Source: JACMLD01 sp047602295 (GTDB taxonomy: Bacteria > Bacteroidota > Bacteroidia > Chitinophagales > Chitinophagaceae). Taken from it: a stretch of DNA of 64,000 bases. Numbering within the stretch: the first letter of the stretch is position 1; every line of letters starts with the position of its first letter. Position numbers and translations under genes: made by a program. Positions 9,917 to 18,884 of the stretch are shown here, piece by piece. The notes beneath the pieces were generated by a model. It ran no database searches. It had not been told where the DNA came from and saw only the letters and a list, made by a program, of their open reading frames with translations. The stretch covers positions 5,890,001-5,954,000 of the forward strand of contig JASGHP010000001.1 of the NCBI GenBank assembly GCA_047602295.1, read 5' to 3'.

Positions 9917-11320
9917 ATGAAACGCAAGCACACGCTGCTTCTTATCTCTGCTATTTCGGTTATTACCGTAACAATTATTTTCTCGTGTAAAAAAAGTTCA
10001 GATACAAGCGCATCATCTGCTTCCGTATCTACGCTTACCTGCGCCAGTGCAGTTGTTTCTGCAAGCGCTGTTGCAAGTACTGCATATACAGGTACAGCAA
10101 CGGTTCCATATACAGGTGGCAATGGTGTTTCCTATTCAGCCGGTACTGCTATCTCATCAACCGGCGTTACAGGTTTAACAGCAACATTGCAGGCAGGCAC
10201 ATTAGCTAGCGGCGCAGGCAATCTTACTTATTCTCTTGCGGGAACAGCGGCATCATCCGGCACTGCATCATTTGCAATTACGTTTGGTGGTCAGAGTTGC
10301 AGTTTTACAGTTACTGTAGGTGCGAGCGGTACTGCCAGTTGTGGTTCTGTATCAGGTGTCGAAAAAGTAGTTTGCCTTGCCAATGCATTTATTGCAACAC
10401 TCAGCACCACGCAACAAGCTCAGGCAGTTATCACATTAAACCTAACCAATGCAAAGCGGTGGTCTAATCTGCCTTGCGCATTGTCTTGCAGAAATGGTTT
10501 ACTATTTAGCAGTCTTTCAAGTACACAGCAAGCAGCGGCATTAGCAGTTATACAAGCCGCAGCGGGTAGCAATTCAGGAGATGGGTATGATGAATTTCAG
10601 ACCATACGTGCAGCAGATGATTATTTAGGTACGATGGCAAGCGGGTATTCTTCCGGAAACTATATTATTGCATTCCTGGGTACGCCTAGTACAACAGGTA
10701 AATGGATGTTGCAATACGGCGGTCATCACTATGCTTCCAATATTACTTATGATGCAGGAAAAATAACCAGCCTTACACCATTGCATGAAGCAGTAGAACC
10801 AAATGGATCATTTACCAGCAGCGGCACAACATATGCAAGCCCTATGGCAGATGAAAAAGCAGGAATGCAAACAATGCTGGCTTCATTCACAAGTACAGAG
10901 CTTGCTTCTGCAAAAATATCAGGAACCTTTTCTGATTGCTTAATGGTGCCAGGTTCTACCACCAATACTTTCCCTACAACCAAACAAGGTGTATTGGTAA
11001 GTACGCTTAGCACTACTGCACAGGCAAATGTGTGGTCTGCTATTCTTCCCTGGATAAATGATATAGATTCTGCACAGGCTGCTACCATCAAAGCAGCATA
11101 TTCAAATGAGCTATCTAGCACCTATGTATGCTATGCCAGCAATACAAGTGGCACTTCAGGCAATTCCAGTTCATTCCTTACAACCAATACAGATTATGTG
11201 CGCATAGACGGGCCAAGTGTATGGATTGAATTTATTTGCCAGACAGGTGTTGTTATTTCCAGTCAAATTCATTTTCACACAGTAATGCGTGATCATAACA
11301 GAGATTATATAGGATTATGA
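9917..11320 (+). CDS. DUF3500 lipoprotein
   Basis: 467 residues. A lipoprotein signal ends in the lipobox IFSC at about residue 23. A Ser/Thr/Ala-rich, Ig-like low-complexity region follows (to about 135), then the DUF3500 domain: FIATLSTTQQAQAV, NGLLFSSLSSTQQAAAL, 'GTPSTTGKWMLQYGGHHY' and the closing HFHTVMRDHNRDY. The clustered His residues (GGHHY, HFH, RDH) suggest a metal-related site, but the biochemical role of DUF3500 is unknown to me. The stop overlaps the next ATG by 4 nt (ATGA), so it is coupled to the HupE-like permease. That coupling argues for a metal-handling role. Confidence 0.8.
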   Translation: MKRKHTLLLISAISVITVTIIFSCKKSSDTSASSASVSTLTCASAVVSASAVASTAYTGTATVPYTGGNGVSYSAGTAISSTGVTGLTATLQAGTLASGAGNLTYSLAGTAASSGTASFAITFGGQSCSFTVTVGASGTASCGSVSGVEKVVCLANAFIATLSTTQQAQAVITLNLTNAKRWSNLPCALSCRNGLLFSSLSSTQQAAALAVIQAAAGSNSGDGYDEFQTIRAADDYLGTMASGYSSGNYIIAFLGTPSTTGKWMLQYGGHHYASNITYDAGKITSLTPLHEAVEPNGSFTSSGTTYASPMADEKAGMQTMLASFTSTELASAKISGTFSDCLMVPGSTTNTFPTTKQGVLVSTLSTTAQANVWSAILPWINDIDSAQAATIKAAYSNELSSTYVCYASNTSGTSGNSSSFLTTNTDYVRIDGPSVWIEFICQTGVVISSQIHFHTVMRDHNRDYIGL

Positions 11321-12696
11321 TAAAGTTATTTAAATCTGTGTTTGTTGATAAGTGTAAGAAAAGTCGTGGCCATTTCTTTTTTAAGAAGTGGCCCCGCATT
11401 CTTGCAATTACTATTTTATCTTTTCTGTTTGCAACGAAGTCATCTTTTGCGCATCCATCTCCCAACACACTTATTTTCTTAGACATGGGGCCTGGCTCTG
11501 TATCAATGGAATTGCAATTACCCGTTCCCGAATTGGCGCTTTCTTTTAACAACGATATTGCAAAAGATCCTGAAAAGATTATTGAGCAATACGGACCGCA
11601 ATTGAAAGAATATCTGCTGGCGCACATTCATGCATATGTGGTAAAAGGTAAGCCCTGGCAGGTACTGGTTAAAGAAATAAAAATGAACAAGGGGCTTTAT
11701 GTTGATACAGATATTCCGTATTGGGAAGTAAATGCCACAATAAACTTAATACCTGCACCAGGTGACAATACCCGCGATTTTTTCCTGGATTACGATGTTA
11801 TCATGCACCAGGTAATTAATCATGCAGCTTTGGTATCTGTAAGAACAGATTGGGAAAACGGGACGATGGAAGCAAATACTGAAACTACACAAGCTATTGG
11901 ATGGGATTTAGCAAATAACAACATACCGCCATTGCATGTAAACCTGCAAAAAGGAAATTGGTGGAAAGGCTTTAGCAGCATGGTAATATTGGGCATCAGG
12001 CATATTGCAGATGGAACAGATCATTTAATGTTTTTGCTGGTGCTATTATTGCCCGCACCATTATTATCAAAAAACAAACGCTGGAATGGATATGGCGGCG
12101 TACGTTATAGTTTAATGCGCTTGCTTAAAATTGTTACAGCTTTCACCATCGGACATTCTGTAACGTTGTTGCTTGGAGCTATTGGCTGGGTTCAACTGCC
12201 GGTTCAATTGGTTGAAATTCTTATAGCAGTCTCTATACTTGTTTCTGCAGTCCATGCATTTCGCCCTCTTTTTCCTGGTAAGGAAACGTATGTTGCTGCA
12301 GGCTTCGGCCTTGTGCATGGTATGGCTTTCGCAGCCACATTGGTTAACCTGCAGTTGAAAGCCGGTGCAATGGCCTTAAGCATACTGGGATTTAATATTG
12401 GCATTGAACTAATGCAACTATTTGTGATAGCAATTACAATCCCCTGGCTGATCATTTTAAGCAAACAACAATTTGTATATAACTATGTGCGCATAGCAGG
12501 TGCTGTATTTGCAGGTATGGCTGCCATTGCCTGGATGGTACAACGATATTTACAAAAAAGCAACCTGTTATCAAACTTGGTAGATACAATTGCAGGCTAT
12601 AGCAAATGGATAGTGCTTGCGCTGGCAATCCTGGCAATAACATCTTTCTTTATTCCATTTTTATTAAAACGAATAAGCCAGCAAATCAGCGCTTAG
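11317..12696 (+). CDS. HupE/UreJ_2-family membrane protein
   Basis: 459 residues. After a signal-anchor ending near SSFAHP there is a ~170-residue extracytoplasmic domain. The permease part follows, with about seven TM helices and the family signature GIRHIADGTDHLMFL, then FTIGHSVTLLLG and LVHGMAFA, whose His and Asp residues are candidate metal ligands. HupE/UreJ proteins are nickel (in some cases cobalt or copper) permeases; the substrate cannot be read from the sequence. Translation is coupled to the DUF3500 lipoprotein. No urease or hydrogenase genes are in the window. Confidence 0.82.
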   Translation: MIKLFKSVFVDKCKKSRGHFFFKKWPRILAITILSFLFATKSSFAHPSPNTLIFLDMGPGSVSMELQLPVPELALSFNNDIAKDPEKIIEQYGPQLKEYLLAHIHAYVVKGKPWQVLVKEIKMNKGLYVDTDIPYWEVNATINLIPAPGDNTRDFFLDYDVIMHQVINHAALVSVRTDWENGTMEANTETTQAIGWDLANNNIPPLHVNLQKGNWWKGFSSMVILGIRHIADGTDHLMFLLVLLLPAPLLSKNKRWNGYGGVRYSLMRLLKIVTAFTIGHSVTLLLGAIGWVQLPVQLVEILIAVSILVSAVHAFRPLFPGKETYVAAGFGLVHGMAFAATLVNLQLKAGAMALSILGFNIGIELMQLFVIAITIPWLIILSKQQFVYNYVRIAGAVFAGMAAIAWMVQRYLQKSNLLSNLVDTIAGYSKWIVLALAILAITSFFIPFLLKRISQQISA

Positions 12697-12729
12697 CCGG
12701 ATTGCTTATATACAATTGTCTTTAAAAAT

Positions 12730-12757
12730 AAAGCCTGCGGCAAATGCCACAGGCTTT
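12730..12757. terminator. hairpin terminator between convergent genes
   Basis: AAAGCCTG-C-GGC, loop AAAT, GCC-A-CAGGCTTT: eleven pairs with one C/A mismatch. Read on the minus strand the stem is followed by a T-rich stretch (TATTTTT), so it best serves the minus-strand gene ending at 12819 but may act both ways. Confidence 0.6.
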
Positions 12758-12818
12758 AAAGATTATCCCGGCAGCCTCACCCTGGCAGCGGGAAACAGAT
12801 AGAAAAACACATCTACTA

Positions 12819-13280
12819 TTACATGAAAAACTGGTTGAATACACTGGTTACTGCATGAAAAAAATTATAACTTGCTTTATTATCAGTAGTTGCAGGCGGT
12901 ACTTCAAAATAAGATGACTTCTGTATTTTCACTCTTATTACTACGGTTTTATTCTCCTCTGCTTCTTTTAACATAGATACCGGTAATGGGCAACCGGAGC
13001 TAACCGGCTCTTCTATAATGCTTGCTATACCGATTACTTTCAAATGAAAGTCAGCTCCTTTCTTAAAAAAATCCATCTTGCACGGAAAACTAGCGTTACT
13101 TGGATCAATTGCATAAGGCGGACGGGCAATTACAAACCAAATATGATCCTGCTTGTCTGTTTGCACCTGCTGCAATACACAAGTAGGTAAAATACGATCG
13201 CTGGTTTCGGGAAAAAACAATGCTGATTGTAATTCTTCTATTTTGTCTAGCATGAATTGACTTGCACTTTCTTTTTGCAT
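12819..13280 (-). CDS. pyridoxamine 5'-phosphate oxidase-like (flavin split-barrel) protein
   Basis: 153 residues. The order 'KIEELQSALFF', 'CVLQQVQTDKQDHIWFVIARP', 'FPCKMDFFKKGADFHLKVIGIASII' matches the strands of the FMN-binding split barrel in the general-stress-protein-26 group. It probably binds FMN or F420-like cofactors and may serve in redox stress; no substrate is suggested. An alternative start at Met10 is possible. It stands alone, convergent with the HupE-like gene. Confidence 0.65.
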   Translation of the reverse strand: MQKESASQFMLDKIEELQSALFFPETSDRILPTCVLQQVQTDKQDHIWFVIARPPYAIDPSNASFPCKMDFFKKGADFHLKVIGIASIIEEPVSSGCPLPVSMLKEAEENKTVVIRVKIQKSSYFEVPPATTDNKASYNFFHAVTSVFNQFFM

Positions 13281-13804
13281 ATTTTTCTTGTTTTGCTGTA
13301 CACAGAATTACAACCGTTATGCCAGCCTGCTTAACTATGATTACGAGTTAACTACAAAACGTGCATCTGAATTTTCGTCCAGATAATGGAAATGTTTTCC
13401 CGCAGTTGCTCCGTGAGTATGCGAAAAACACGATGAGCTGTTGTTTGTTTTACGATAGTTTATTACTGACAGGTTCTTTCATTGCTATATCATTTCTGAT
13501 TGCAAAAAAAATATAGCAGGGATGCAGTTTGTATTTGAAGCGTTCAATAAAGAACAAAAGCCGAAGGGTGCAACCCCGACCGGTGGTGCGGGGCACAGCG
13601 CAACAAAAGATCAATAAAATTACAATAGCTGGTAACAAAATAAATAACAGATAAAAAAATCAAGATAATACTGTACCGCAAACTTTTTACTACAGTGGCT
13701 AAACACCAAAAGCGATTTCTTGAAAAATTTGTAACTTCCTAGTATTCCTGCCTTATTTCCTTCCTGGCATCTTTATATTTTATCACCTAAAACTTACAAG
13801 TAAA
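13281..13804. other. long non-coding interval with one GC-rich hairpin
   Basis: No credible ORF was found on either strand. The one structured element is at 13568-13596: GTG-CAA-CCCCG, a 10-nt loop, CGGGG-CAC. Its GC content contrasts with the AT-rich surroundings. It is not followed by a T-tract, so it is not a classical terminator. The rest shows nothing recognisable. Confidence 0.35.
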
Positions 13805-14350
13805 ATGAAAACGATTCAACTTGCGTATGTATGTTTTGCATTGTTACTGCTTTCCTGTGGCGGAGACAGTACAAAATCAACTGTAACTGCAGAAATGCCC
13901 AGTGCTTCAGGCTTAAGCCCTGCTGCACAAAGAAATCTCGACATCATGCATGTGATAGACAAGGCATTTGCAACCGGCGATGTGAGTGCTGTTGACAGCG
14001 TGGTGGCAGATAATTTCGTAGACCACACAGACAAAGGAGATATGAACCGAGACAGCCTGAAAGCCATGATAAAAATGTGGCACAACACAGACAAAACAAT
14101 GAAGATGGAAACCACCAAAGAAGTAGCGGACGATAACTATGCATTTGCAATGACGCATATAAGCGGCACTGGTGATGGTGTGATGATGCCTGCTGGCCCT
14201 TACGACATGCATAGCGTGGAAGTAGTGCGGTTCAGCAATGGAAAAGCAGTAGAACACTGGGGCTATATGGAAATGGGAGAGGTAACCAAGATGATGGCAG
14301 CTATGGCAAAGCCGACGGAAAAAATGAAAGCACCGGAGAAAAAGAAATAA
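13805..14350 (+). CDS. SnoaL-like (NTF2-fold) lipoprotein
   Basis: 181 residues. The lipoprotein signal ends in LLLSC (lipid-attachment Cys about residue 18). A cone-shaped NTF2 fold of the SnoaL/ester-cyclase type is suggested by 'AFATGDVSAVDSVVADNFVDHT', 'DSLKAMIKMWHN' and 'YDMHSVEVVRFSNGKAVEHWGYM'. Relatives without known partners are common in Bacteroidota. The catalytic pair of true cyclases is not evident, so ligand binding is as likely as catalysis. The Lys/Glu-rich tail (EKMKAPEKKK) is probably disordered. Single-gene unit closed by a hairpin terminator. Confidence 0.75.
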   Translation: MKTIQLAYVCFALLLLSCGGDSTKSTVTAEMPSASGLSPAAQRNLDIMHVIDKAFATGDVSAVDSVVADNFVDHTDKGDMNRDSLKAMIKMWHNTDKTMKMETTKEVADDNYAFAMTHISGTGDGVMMPAGPYDMHSVEVVRFSNGKAVEHWGYMEMGEVTKMMAAMAKPTEKMKAPEKKK

Positions 14351-14372
14351 TTTTCCAATTGGAAATAATACA

Positions 14373-14402
14373 AAAATGGCTGCTTTAAAAGCAGCCATTT
14401 TC
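14373..14402. terminator. bidirectional terminator
   Basis: AAAATGGCTGCTTT followed after one base by AAAGCAGCCATTTT: a near-perfect 14-bp palindrome with A/T flanks on both sides, placed between the converging SnoaL-like gene and the S9 peptidase gene. Confidence 0.8.
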
Positions 14403-14422
14403 GTTTATACTATTCCGGTATA

Positions 14423-16804
14423 TTATTTCAAATTTGTTTCAAATAATTTAAAGATGCGCTTGTACTCATCCGTCCAACTGCTGGGCTCTACAAAACCATG
14501 ATCTTCCATTGGGTAGCCAATAATGTCCCAATTGTCTTTGCCAAGTTCTATTAAGCGCTGCGATAGCTTTATCGCATCCTGGAAATTTACATTGGTATCT
14601 ACTATACCATGGCAAATAAGCAGGTGCCCTTTCAATCCATTGGCAAAATAGTATGGAGAACTTCTGTGATAAGCGATGCTGTCATTAAACGGTTCATTTA
14701 AAATATTGGAAGTATAACCATGATTATACTGTGCCCAATCCGTTACGGGCCTTAGTGCAGCGCCGGCAGCAAATACATCCGGCGTAGTAAACAAGGCCAT
14801 TAATGTAATAAAACCACCGTAAGAGCCGCCGTACAATCCAATACGTTTTGCATCCACGCCCAAAGAATCAACCAGGTATTTAGCAGCGTCTACTTGATCA
14901 GTTAAATCTTTTCCACCCATAAAGCGGTAGATGCCTGTGCGCCAGTCGCGACCATAACCGGCGCTTCCACGATAATCAATATCCAATACAGTGTAGCCAT
15001 TATCAGAAAGCAGGTTATTAAACATATACTCACGGAAATAACTGCTCCACCATTTGTGTGCATTTTGTAAATAGCCTGCACCATGCACAAAAATTACAGC
15101 AGGTTTAGAAGGCGCAGGATTTGCAGGTTTATATAATCTTGCATATACTTGGGCACCGTCTCTTGCAGTAATAGTTAACACCTGCGGATCTTTCCATTTG
15201 TAAGAGTTAAACTCTTCGCTCATTGCTTTATTAGTTACCTGTACGGCTTTTGCGCCAGGTTTATTGTCTTGCAGGTAAAGCTCCCAGGGTTTGTTGCTGT
15301 AAGAATACAAAAACGCAATTTGTTTTTCGTCTGGCGAGATGCTTACCTGGTTGGCACCTGTCATCGTGGTAATTCGTTCTGCTTTTCCACCAGCCACAGA
15401 CAAACGATAAAATTGTTGCTCGCCGGGGTGCACTTCGTTAGTAGTAATGTAAAAATATTTTTTATCCAGCGATAGGTTTGCTTCCTGCACTTCATACTTT
15501 CCGCTGGTAATTGCTTTCTTCTCTCCGCTTACTACGTTTATAGTATACAGGTGTGCATAACCGGTAGCTTCAGACTCAAACCAAAAAGTGTTTTCATCAA
15601 TCCAGCCGCTATTACCGCCTCCAAATCCACCGCCTATGCCAGGGCCGCCAATCCAGGCATCATCATGCTGGCGATCCAGCAGTTTAATTTTACCGGTAGC
15701 AGCATCCAGCAAATAAAGCCAGCGGTCTTTATTGTCCTGCGCACGCAAATCAATTACAGCATGCGTTCCTTTATCAGACCAGTTTGCATTAGAAAATGAA
15801 ACAGCCCTGTTTGCTGAATCTTTCTGTTTTTTCTTTAGCAGTTCAGGATAATCTTTAAAATAAGCAGGAATTTCTTTGATGCCGTCTATGCCAGCAGTCT
15901 TCACTTGCATTACTGTGTCCTTCTCTGTATCAAACACAAAAAAATCTTGTGTGCCCTGCACGGTACCAACTTTTGTACGGCCCGGAATATCTTCTGTAAA
16001 ACCAGACTCTGTTACATAATTTGGTACAATTGTATTCTTACCGCTTCCTGCTTTGTACAAACGGTAAGTGATAAAACGCCCATCAGGACTGACAACAGCG
16101 CCAAACAAAGTTTTATCATCTAAATAAATAGTGCGCAGTGTTTTTCGTTTAGGTAATTGATTGGCCATAGAATCAGTAACATCTCTTTTCTGTTTGCGAC
16201 TGCGCAATACATCAAAGTTTGCTAGTTGATCATCCTTCAGCCATTTTTCCTGCGTATTCAGATTGTCTTTTTTAAGATCTTTTGGTGGAGCACTGCCACG
16301 CTGAAAATTGCTGAGCTGTGTGGTAAGCCCTGTAGCAATTTCCCAGGAAAATAAATTCTGGTTAAGCGTATATACTATCCTTGTATCATTATATGAAAAA
16401 TAAGGATTGCTTTCTACGTCGTTCGTTTGTGTAATGCGGCGTTCTTTACCTGATTTTACATCCACTAAAAAAATATCTCCGTCTTTATCGTATACAAAAC
16501 TGCTGCGGTTATTATTATGGTTAATATCCCTGCTTCTTAATATTGATTGTCTTTGCTGATAACTTGTTTTTTGTGGAGTAAGATTTTCTTTGCTCACGTA
16601 GTACAAAGAATCGGTGATTGCTTTTTCAGGGTTCCAGTTAAAGTAAATGTATTTGCTATCGTAACTCCAGTTTACATTGGCAGGTGAAGTGCCAATCCAT
16701 TTAGGGTCACGCATAATTTTTTGTACAGTTAACGGAGATAATTGTGCTTGCGCATTTGCAGTTATTGCGCATGTTAGCAGCAGAAGAGCAGTCAGTTTTC
16801 TCAT
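14423..16804 (-). CDS. S9-family (DPP-IV/prolyl-oligopeptidase-type) serine peptidase
   Basis: 793 residues with a signal peptide cleaved after NAQAQ, so periplasmic or exported. An N-terminal beta-propeller region (residues ~30-540) carries repeated strand phrases such as 'RIVYTLNQNLFSWEIATG' and 'KYFYITTNEVHPG'. The alpha/beta-hydrolase domain has nucleophile Ser661 in GGSYGG, Asp736 in GIVDTNV and His769 in MEDHGF. It should release dipeptides or cleave after Pro/Ala in peptides entering the periplasm. It starts 9 nt after the mgtE-like gene on the same strand, so the two are probably co-transcribed although functionally unrelated. Confidence 0.92.
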   Translation of the reverse strand: MRKLTALLLLTCAITANAQAQLSPLTVQKIMRDPKWIGTSPANVNWSYDSKYIYFNWNPEKAITDSLYYVSKENLTPQKTSYQQRQSILRSRDINHNNNRSSFVYDKDGDIFLVDVKSGKERRITQTNDVESNPYFSYNDTRIVYTLNQNLFSWEIATGLTTQLSNFQRGSAPPKDLKKDNLNTQEKWLKDDQLANFDVLRSRKQKRDVTDSMANQLPKRKTLRTIYLDDKTLFGAVVSPDGRFITYRLYKAGSGKNTIVPNYVTESGFTEDIPGRTKVGTVQGTQDFFVFDTEKDTVMQVKTAGIDGIKEIPAYFKDYPELLKKKQKDSANRAVSFSNANWSDKGTHAVIDLRAQDNKDRWLYLLDAATGKIKLLDRQHDDAWIGGPGIGGGFGGGNSGWIDENTFWFESEATGYAHLYTINVVSGEKKAITSGKYEVQEANLSLDKKYFYITTNEVHPGEQQFYRLSVAGGKAERITTMTGANQVSISPDEKQIAFLYSYSNKPWELYLQDNKPGAKAVQVTNKAMSEEFNSYKWKDPQVLTITARDGAQVYARLYKPANPAPSKPAVIFVHGAGYLQNAHKWWSSYFREYMFNNLLSDNGYTVLDIDYRGSAGYGRDWRTGIYRFMGGKDLTDQVDAAKYLVDSLGVDAKRIGLYGGSYGGFITLMALFTTPDVFAAGAALRPVTDWAQYNHGYTSNILNEPFNDSIAYHRSSPYYFANGLKGHLLICHGIVDTNVNFQDAIKLSQRLIELGKDNWDIIGYPMEDHGFVEPSSWTDEYKRIFKLFETNLK

Positions 16805-16813
16805 ATCAGTTGT

Positions 16814-18220
16814 TTAATGTAAAAATCCATTCATAAAAATAAGCGCAACGTTGAAGTAGATTATCAATCCCGTTACATCTACCAGTGTAGCTACAAAAGG
16901 TGCAGAAGAAGATGCCGGGTCTGCACCCAGTTTTTTCAAAAGTATAGGCAGCATACTACCAGAAAGTGTTCCCCACAATACAACGCCAATCAGCGAGAAG
17001 CTAACAGTGAAGCCTACCATCAACCAGTGTTCGCCATAAATATCATGGAAAATTCCTTTAGCCATCAACAGGTGCCAGATAAAAATGCGGATAAAACCAA
17101 TTAACCCTAAAATTGATCCCAACACAAAGCCTGATAAAATTTCGCGGCGCATTACCCTCCACCAGTCTGCCAGCGTAACTTCTTTTAGCGCCATTGCCTG
17201 TATAATAAGTGTAGACGCCTGCGATCCGCTGTTGCCTCCGCTGGACATAATCAGCGGAATAAAATTTACCAGTATCAGCATCTTACCCAATTCATCATTG
17301 TAATAGGCCATTGCCGTAGCGGTAAGCATCTCGCTCAAAAAAAGAATAATCAGCCAGCCTACCCTTTTGCGAATTAATTTAAAAAACGGCGTTTCAAGGT
17401 ATGGTTCATCCAATGCCTCGGTACCACCAATTTTCTGAATGTCTTCTGTATACTCTTCACTGGCCACCCAAAGCACATCATCTATGGTTACAATGCCCAG
17501 CAATAATTGATTGTCATCCAAAACCGGCAATGCCACACGGTTATTCATTTTAAATGTCTCGTACGCCACCTCCTGTTCGTCGTTTACATTCAGTGCTATG
17601 TAGCGATTGTCAATTATTTCGCTCATTTTTTTATCTGGTGTGGCAAGAATGATTTCGCGTATGCGCACATCGTCAATAAAAATACCTTTCTCGTCTACCA
17701 CGTAAATCACGTCAATGGTTTCACTGTCTTTACCCACCTGGCGTATTTGGTACAAGACTTCCTGCACTGTCCACTCCTGTTGCACAGCAATATAATCGGG
17801 TGTCATCAGCCTGCCCACACTCCCTTCCGGATAACCCAGCAATGAAAGTGTTACCCTTCTTTCTTCAGGGTCGAGTGTTCTGATCAATTCCTTCACCACT
17901 TCATTAGGCAGTTCTTCCAAAAAAGCAGTGCGGTCATCTGCCGGCAATTCGTTCAGCAGTTCAGCTGTTTTTAAGGGTGGCAGATCGCGGATGATATTTT
18001 TCTGCGCTGGTGTATCAAGAATTTTAAAAACACTCGCTGCCCTATGAATGCTCATGTTGGCAACAATCTGGCTTTCATAATCCGGGTTGTTGCCAATAAG
18101 TTCAGCCACATCACTAATATTCTGGTGGTTCAGAAATTCCTTTATACGCAGCACATCATCGCTCCTCACCAATTCAAGGAATTGCTCCTCCATGCTTGTT
18201 TCTTCTAACTCTAAGCTCAT
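16814..18220 (-). CDS. mgtE: magnesium transporter MgtE
   Basis: 468 residues with the full MgtE layout. The N-terminal superhelical domain (about 30-130, with ELPADDRTAFLEELP) is followed by two CBS domains (about 135-255, opened by GSVGRLMTPDYIAV). The C-terminal five-helix channel contains 'SSGGNSGSQASTLIIQAMAL' and the conserved PFVATLVDVTGLIIYF segment. Mg2+ binding to N and CBS domains gates such channels. It opens the two-gene unit with the S9 peptidase. Its start codon lies beside the heptad-repeat pair that separates it from the divergent SET gene. Confidence 0.95.
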   Translation of the reverse strand: MSLELEETSMEEQFLELVRSDDVLRIKEFLNHQNISDVAELIGNNPDYESQIVANMSIHRAASVFKILDTPAQKNIIRDLPPLKTAELLNELPADDRTAFLEELPNEVVKELIRTLDPEERRVTLSLLGYPEGSVGRLMTPDYIAVQQEWTVQEVLYQIRQVGKDSETIDVIYVVDEKGIFIDDVRIREIILATPDKKMSEIIDNRYIALNVNDEQEVAYETFKMNNRVALPVLDDNQLLLGIVTIDDVLWVASEEYTEDIQKIGGTEALDEPYLETPFFKLIRKRVGWLIILFLSEMLTATAMAYYNDELGKMLILVNFIPLIMSSGGNSGSQASTLIIQAMALKEVTLADWWRVMRREILSGFVLGSILGLIGFIRIFIWHLLMAKGIFHDIYGEHWLMVGFTVSFSLIGVVLWGTLSGSMLPILLKKLGADPASSSAPFVATLVDVTGLIIYFNVALIFMNGFLH

Positions 18221-18224
18221 GTGT

Positions 18225-18344
18225 CAAAAATAAAAAGTAATAACCCAAAAGTCAAAATAATGGTAGCAGGCTTAACTGCATGTTAATCAGCACCGGTATT
18301 AAATCTGGCGGATTTCTGTTTTTACTTTTTACTTTTGAATTTTT
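18225..18344. repeat. inverted pair of heptad-repeat arms between mgtE and the SET gene
   Basis: Arm 1 (18225-18259) reads as five 7-mers such as CAAAAAT, AAAAAGT, CAAAAGT, CAAAATA. Arm 2 (18313-18344) reads as TTTCTGT, TTTTACT, TTTTACT, TTTGAAT, which is the reverse-complement type. The spacer is about 53 nt. Arm 2 ends directly at the ATG of the SET gene and contains TACTTTTG, a perfect TAnnTTTG -7 box, at 18330. Confidence 0.65.
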
Positions 18345-18734
18345 ATGATACTACCTTTTCTCTACATAGGGCCAACAACAGACATGGGCCGCGGCGTTTT
18401 TACGGATGAAATTATTGAAGCAGGCACTACCATTGAAATAGCACCTGTAATAGTAATGAGCGGCACAGACCGCAAAAAACTGGATGAAACTTTATTGCAC
18501 GACTATATTTTTGAATGGGGAAATGATTCAGAAGAATGCTGCATGGCATTAGGGTATGTGCCCATGTACAATCATTCTTATGCAGCCAATTGCGATTACG
18601 AAATGGATTTTGACGGACATACCATTAGCATAATTACCATGCGGCATATAGAAGCCGGGGAAGAATTATTTATCAACTACAATGGAACCTGGGACGATGC
18701 TAAACCAGTATGGTTTCATCAGAAGAAGTTGTAA
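18345..18734 (+). CDS. SET-domain protein
   Basis: 129 residues, essentially a bare SET fold. It has GRGVFTDEIIEAGTTIE at the start, the NHSYAANC motif (residues ~76-83) and GEELFINYNG near the end, the two segments that form the SAM-binding pseudoknot. The family methylates lysines in proteins; the bacterial substrate is unknown. No pre- or post-SET zinc cysteines are evident. Single gene bounded on both sides by heptad-repeat loci, with the stop codon inside the first heptads of the downstream arm. Confidence 0.85.
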   Translation: MILPFLYIGPTTDMGRGVFTDEIIEAGTTIEIAPVIVMSGTDRKKLDETLLHDYIFEWGNDSEECCMALGYVPMYNHSYAANCDYEMDFDGHTISIITMRHIEAGEELFINYNGTWDDAKPVWFHQKKL

Positions 18735-18882
18735 GTGGTAAGTTTTAAGTGTTAAGTCCTTTTGAGCCGCAAAAGACTAAAAGCTGTTATGAGCTGTAAA
18801 GCAGTGAGAGCTCCAAGTCGAATAGAATAGAAATGATTACGCAATAGGGACTTAATACTTACAACTTAATACTTAAAACTTT
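18727..18882. repeat. inverted pair of AAGT-type heptad arms
   Basis: Arm 1 (18727-18758) consists of AGTTGTA, AGTGGTA, AGTTTTA, AGTGTTA. Arm 2 (18849-18882) consists of GACTTAA, TACTTAC, AACTTAA, TACTTAA, AACTT. The spacer of 90 nt has no ORF. The arms run from the stop codon of the SET gene to 3 nt from the stop codon of the convergent lipoprotein gene. Confidence 0.75.
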
Positions 18883-18884
18883 TT

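Noticed and set aside
13450..13638. 62-codon minus-strand frame in the 13.3-13.8 kb gap
   Set aside because: No start context, no similarity to known folds, and it crosses the GC-rich hairpin.
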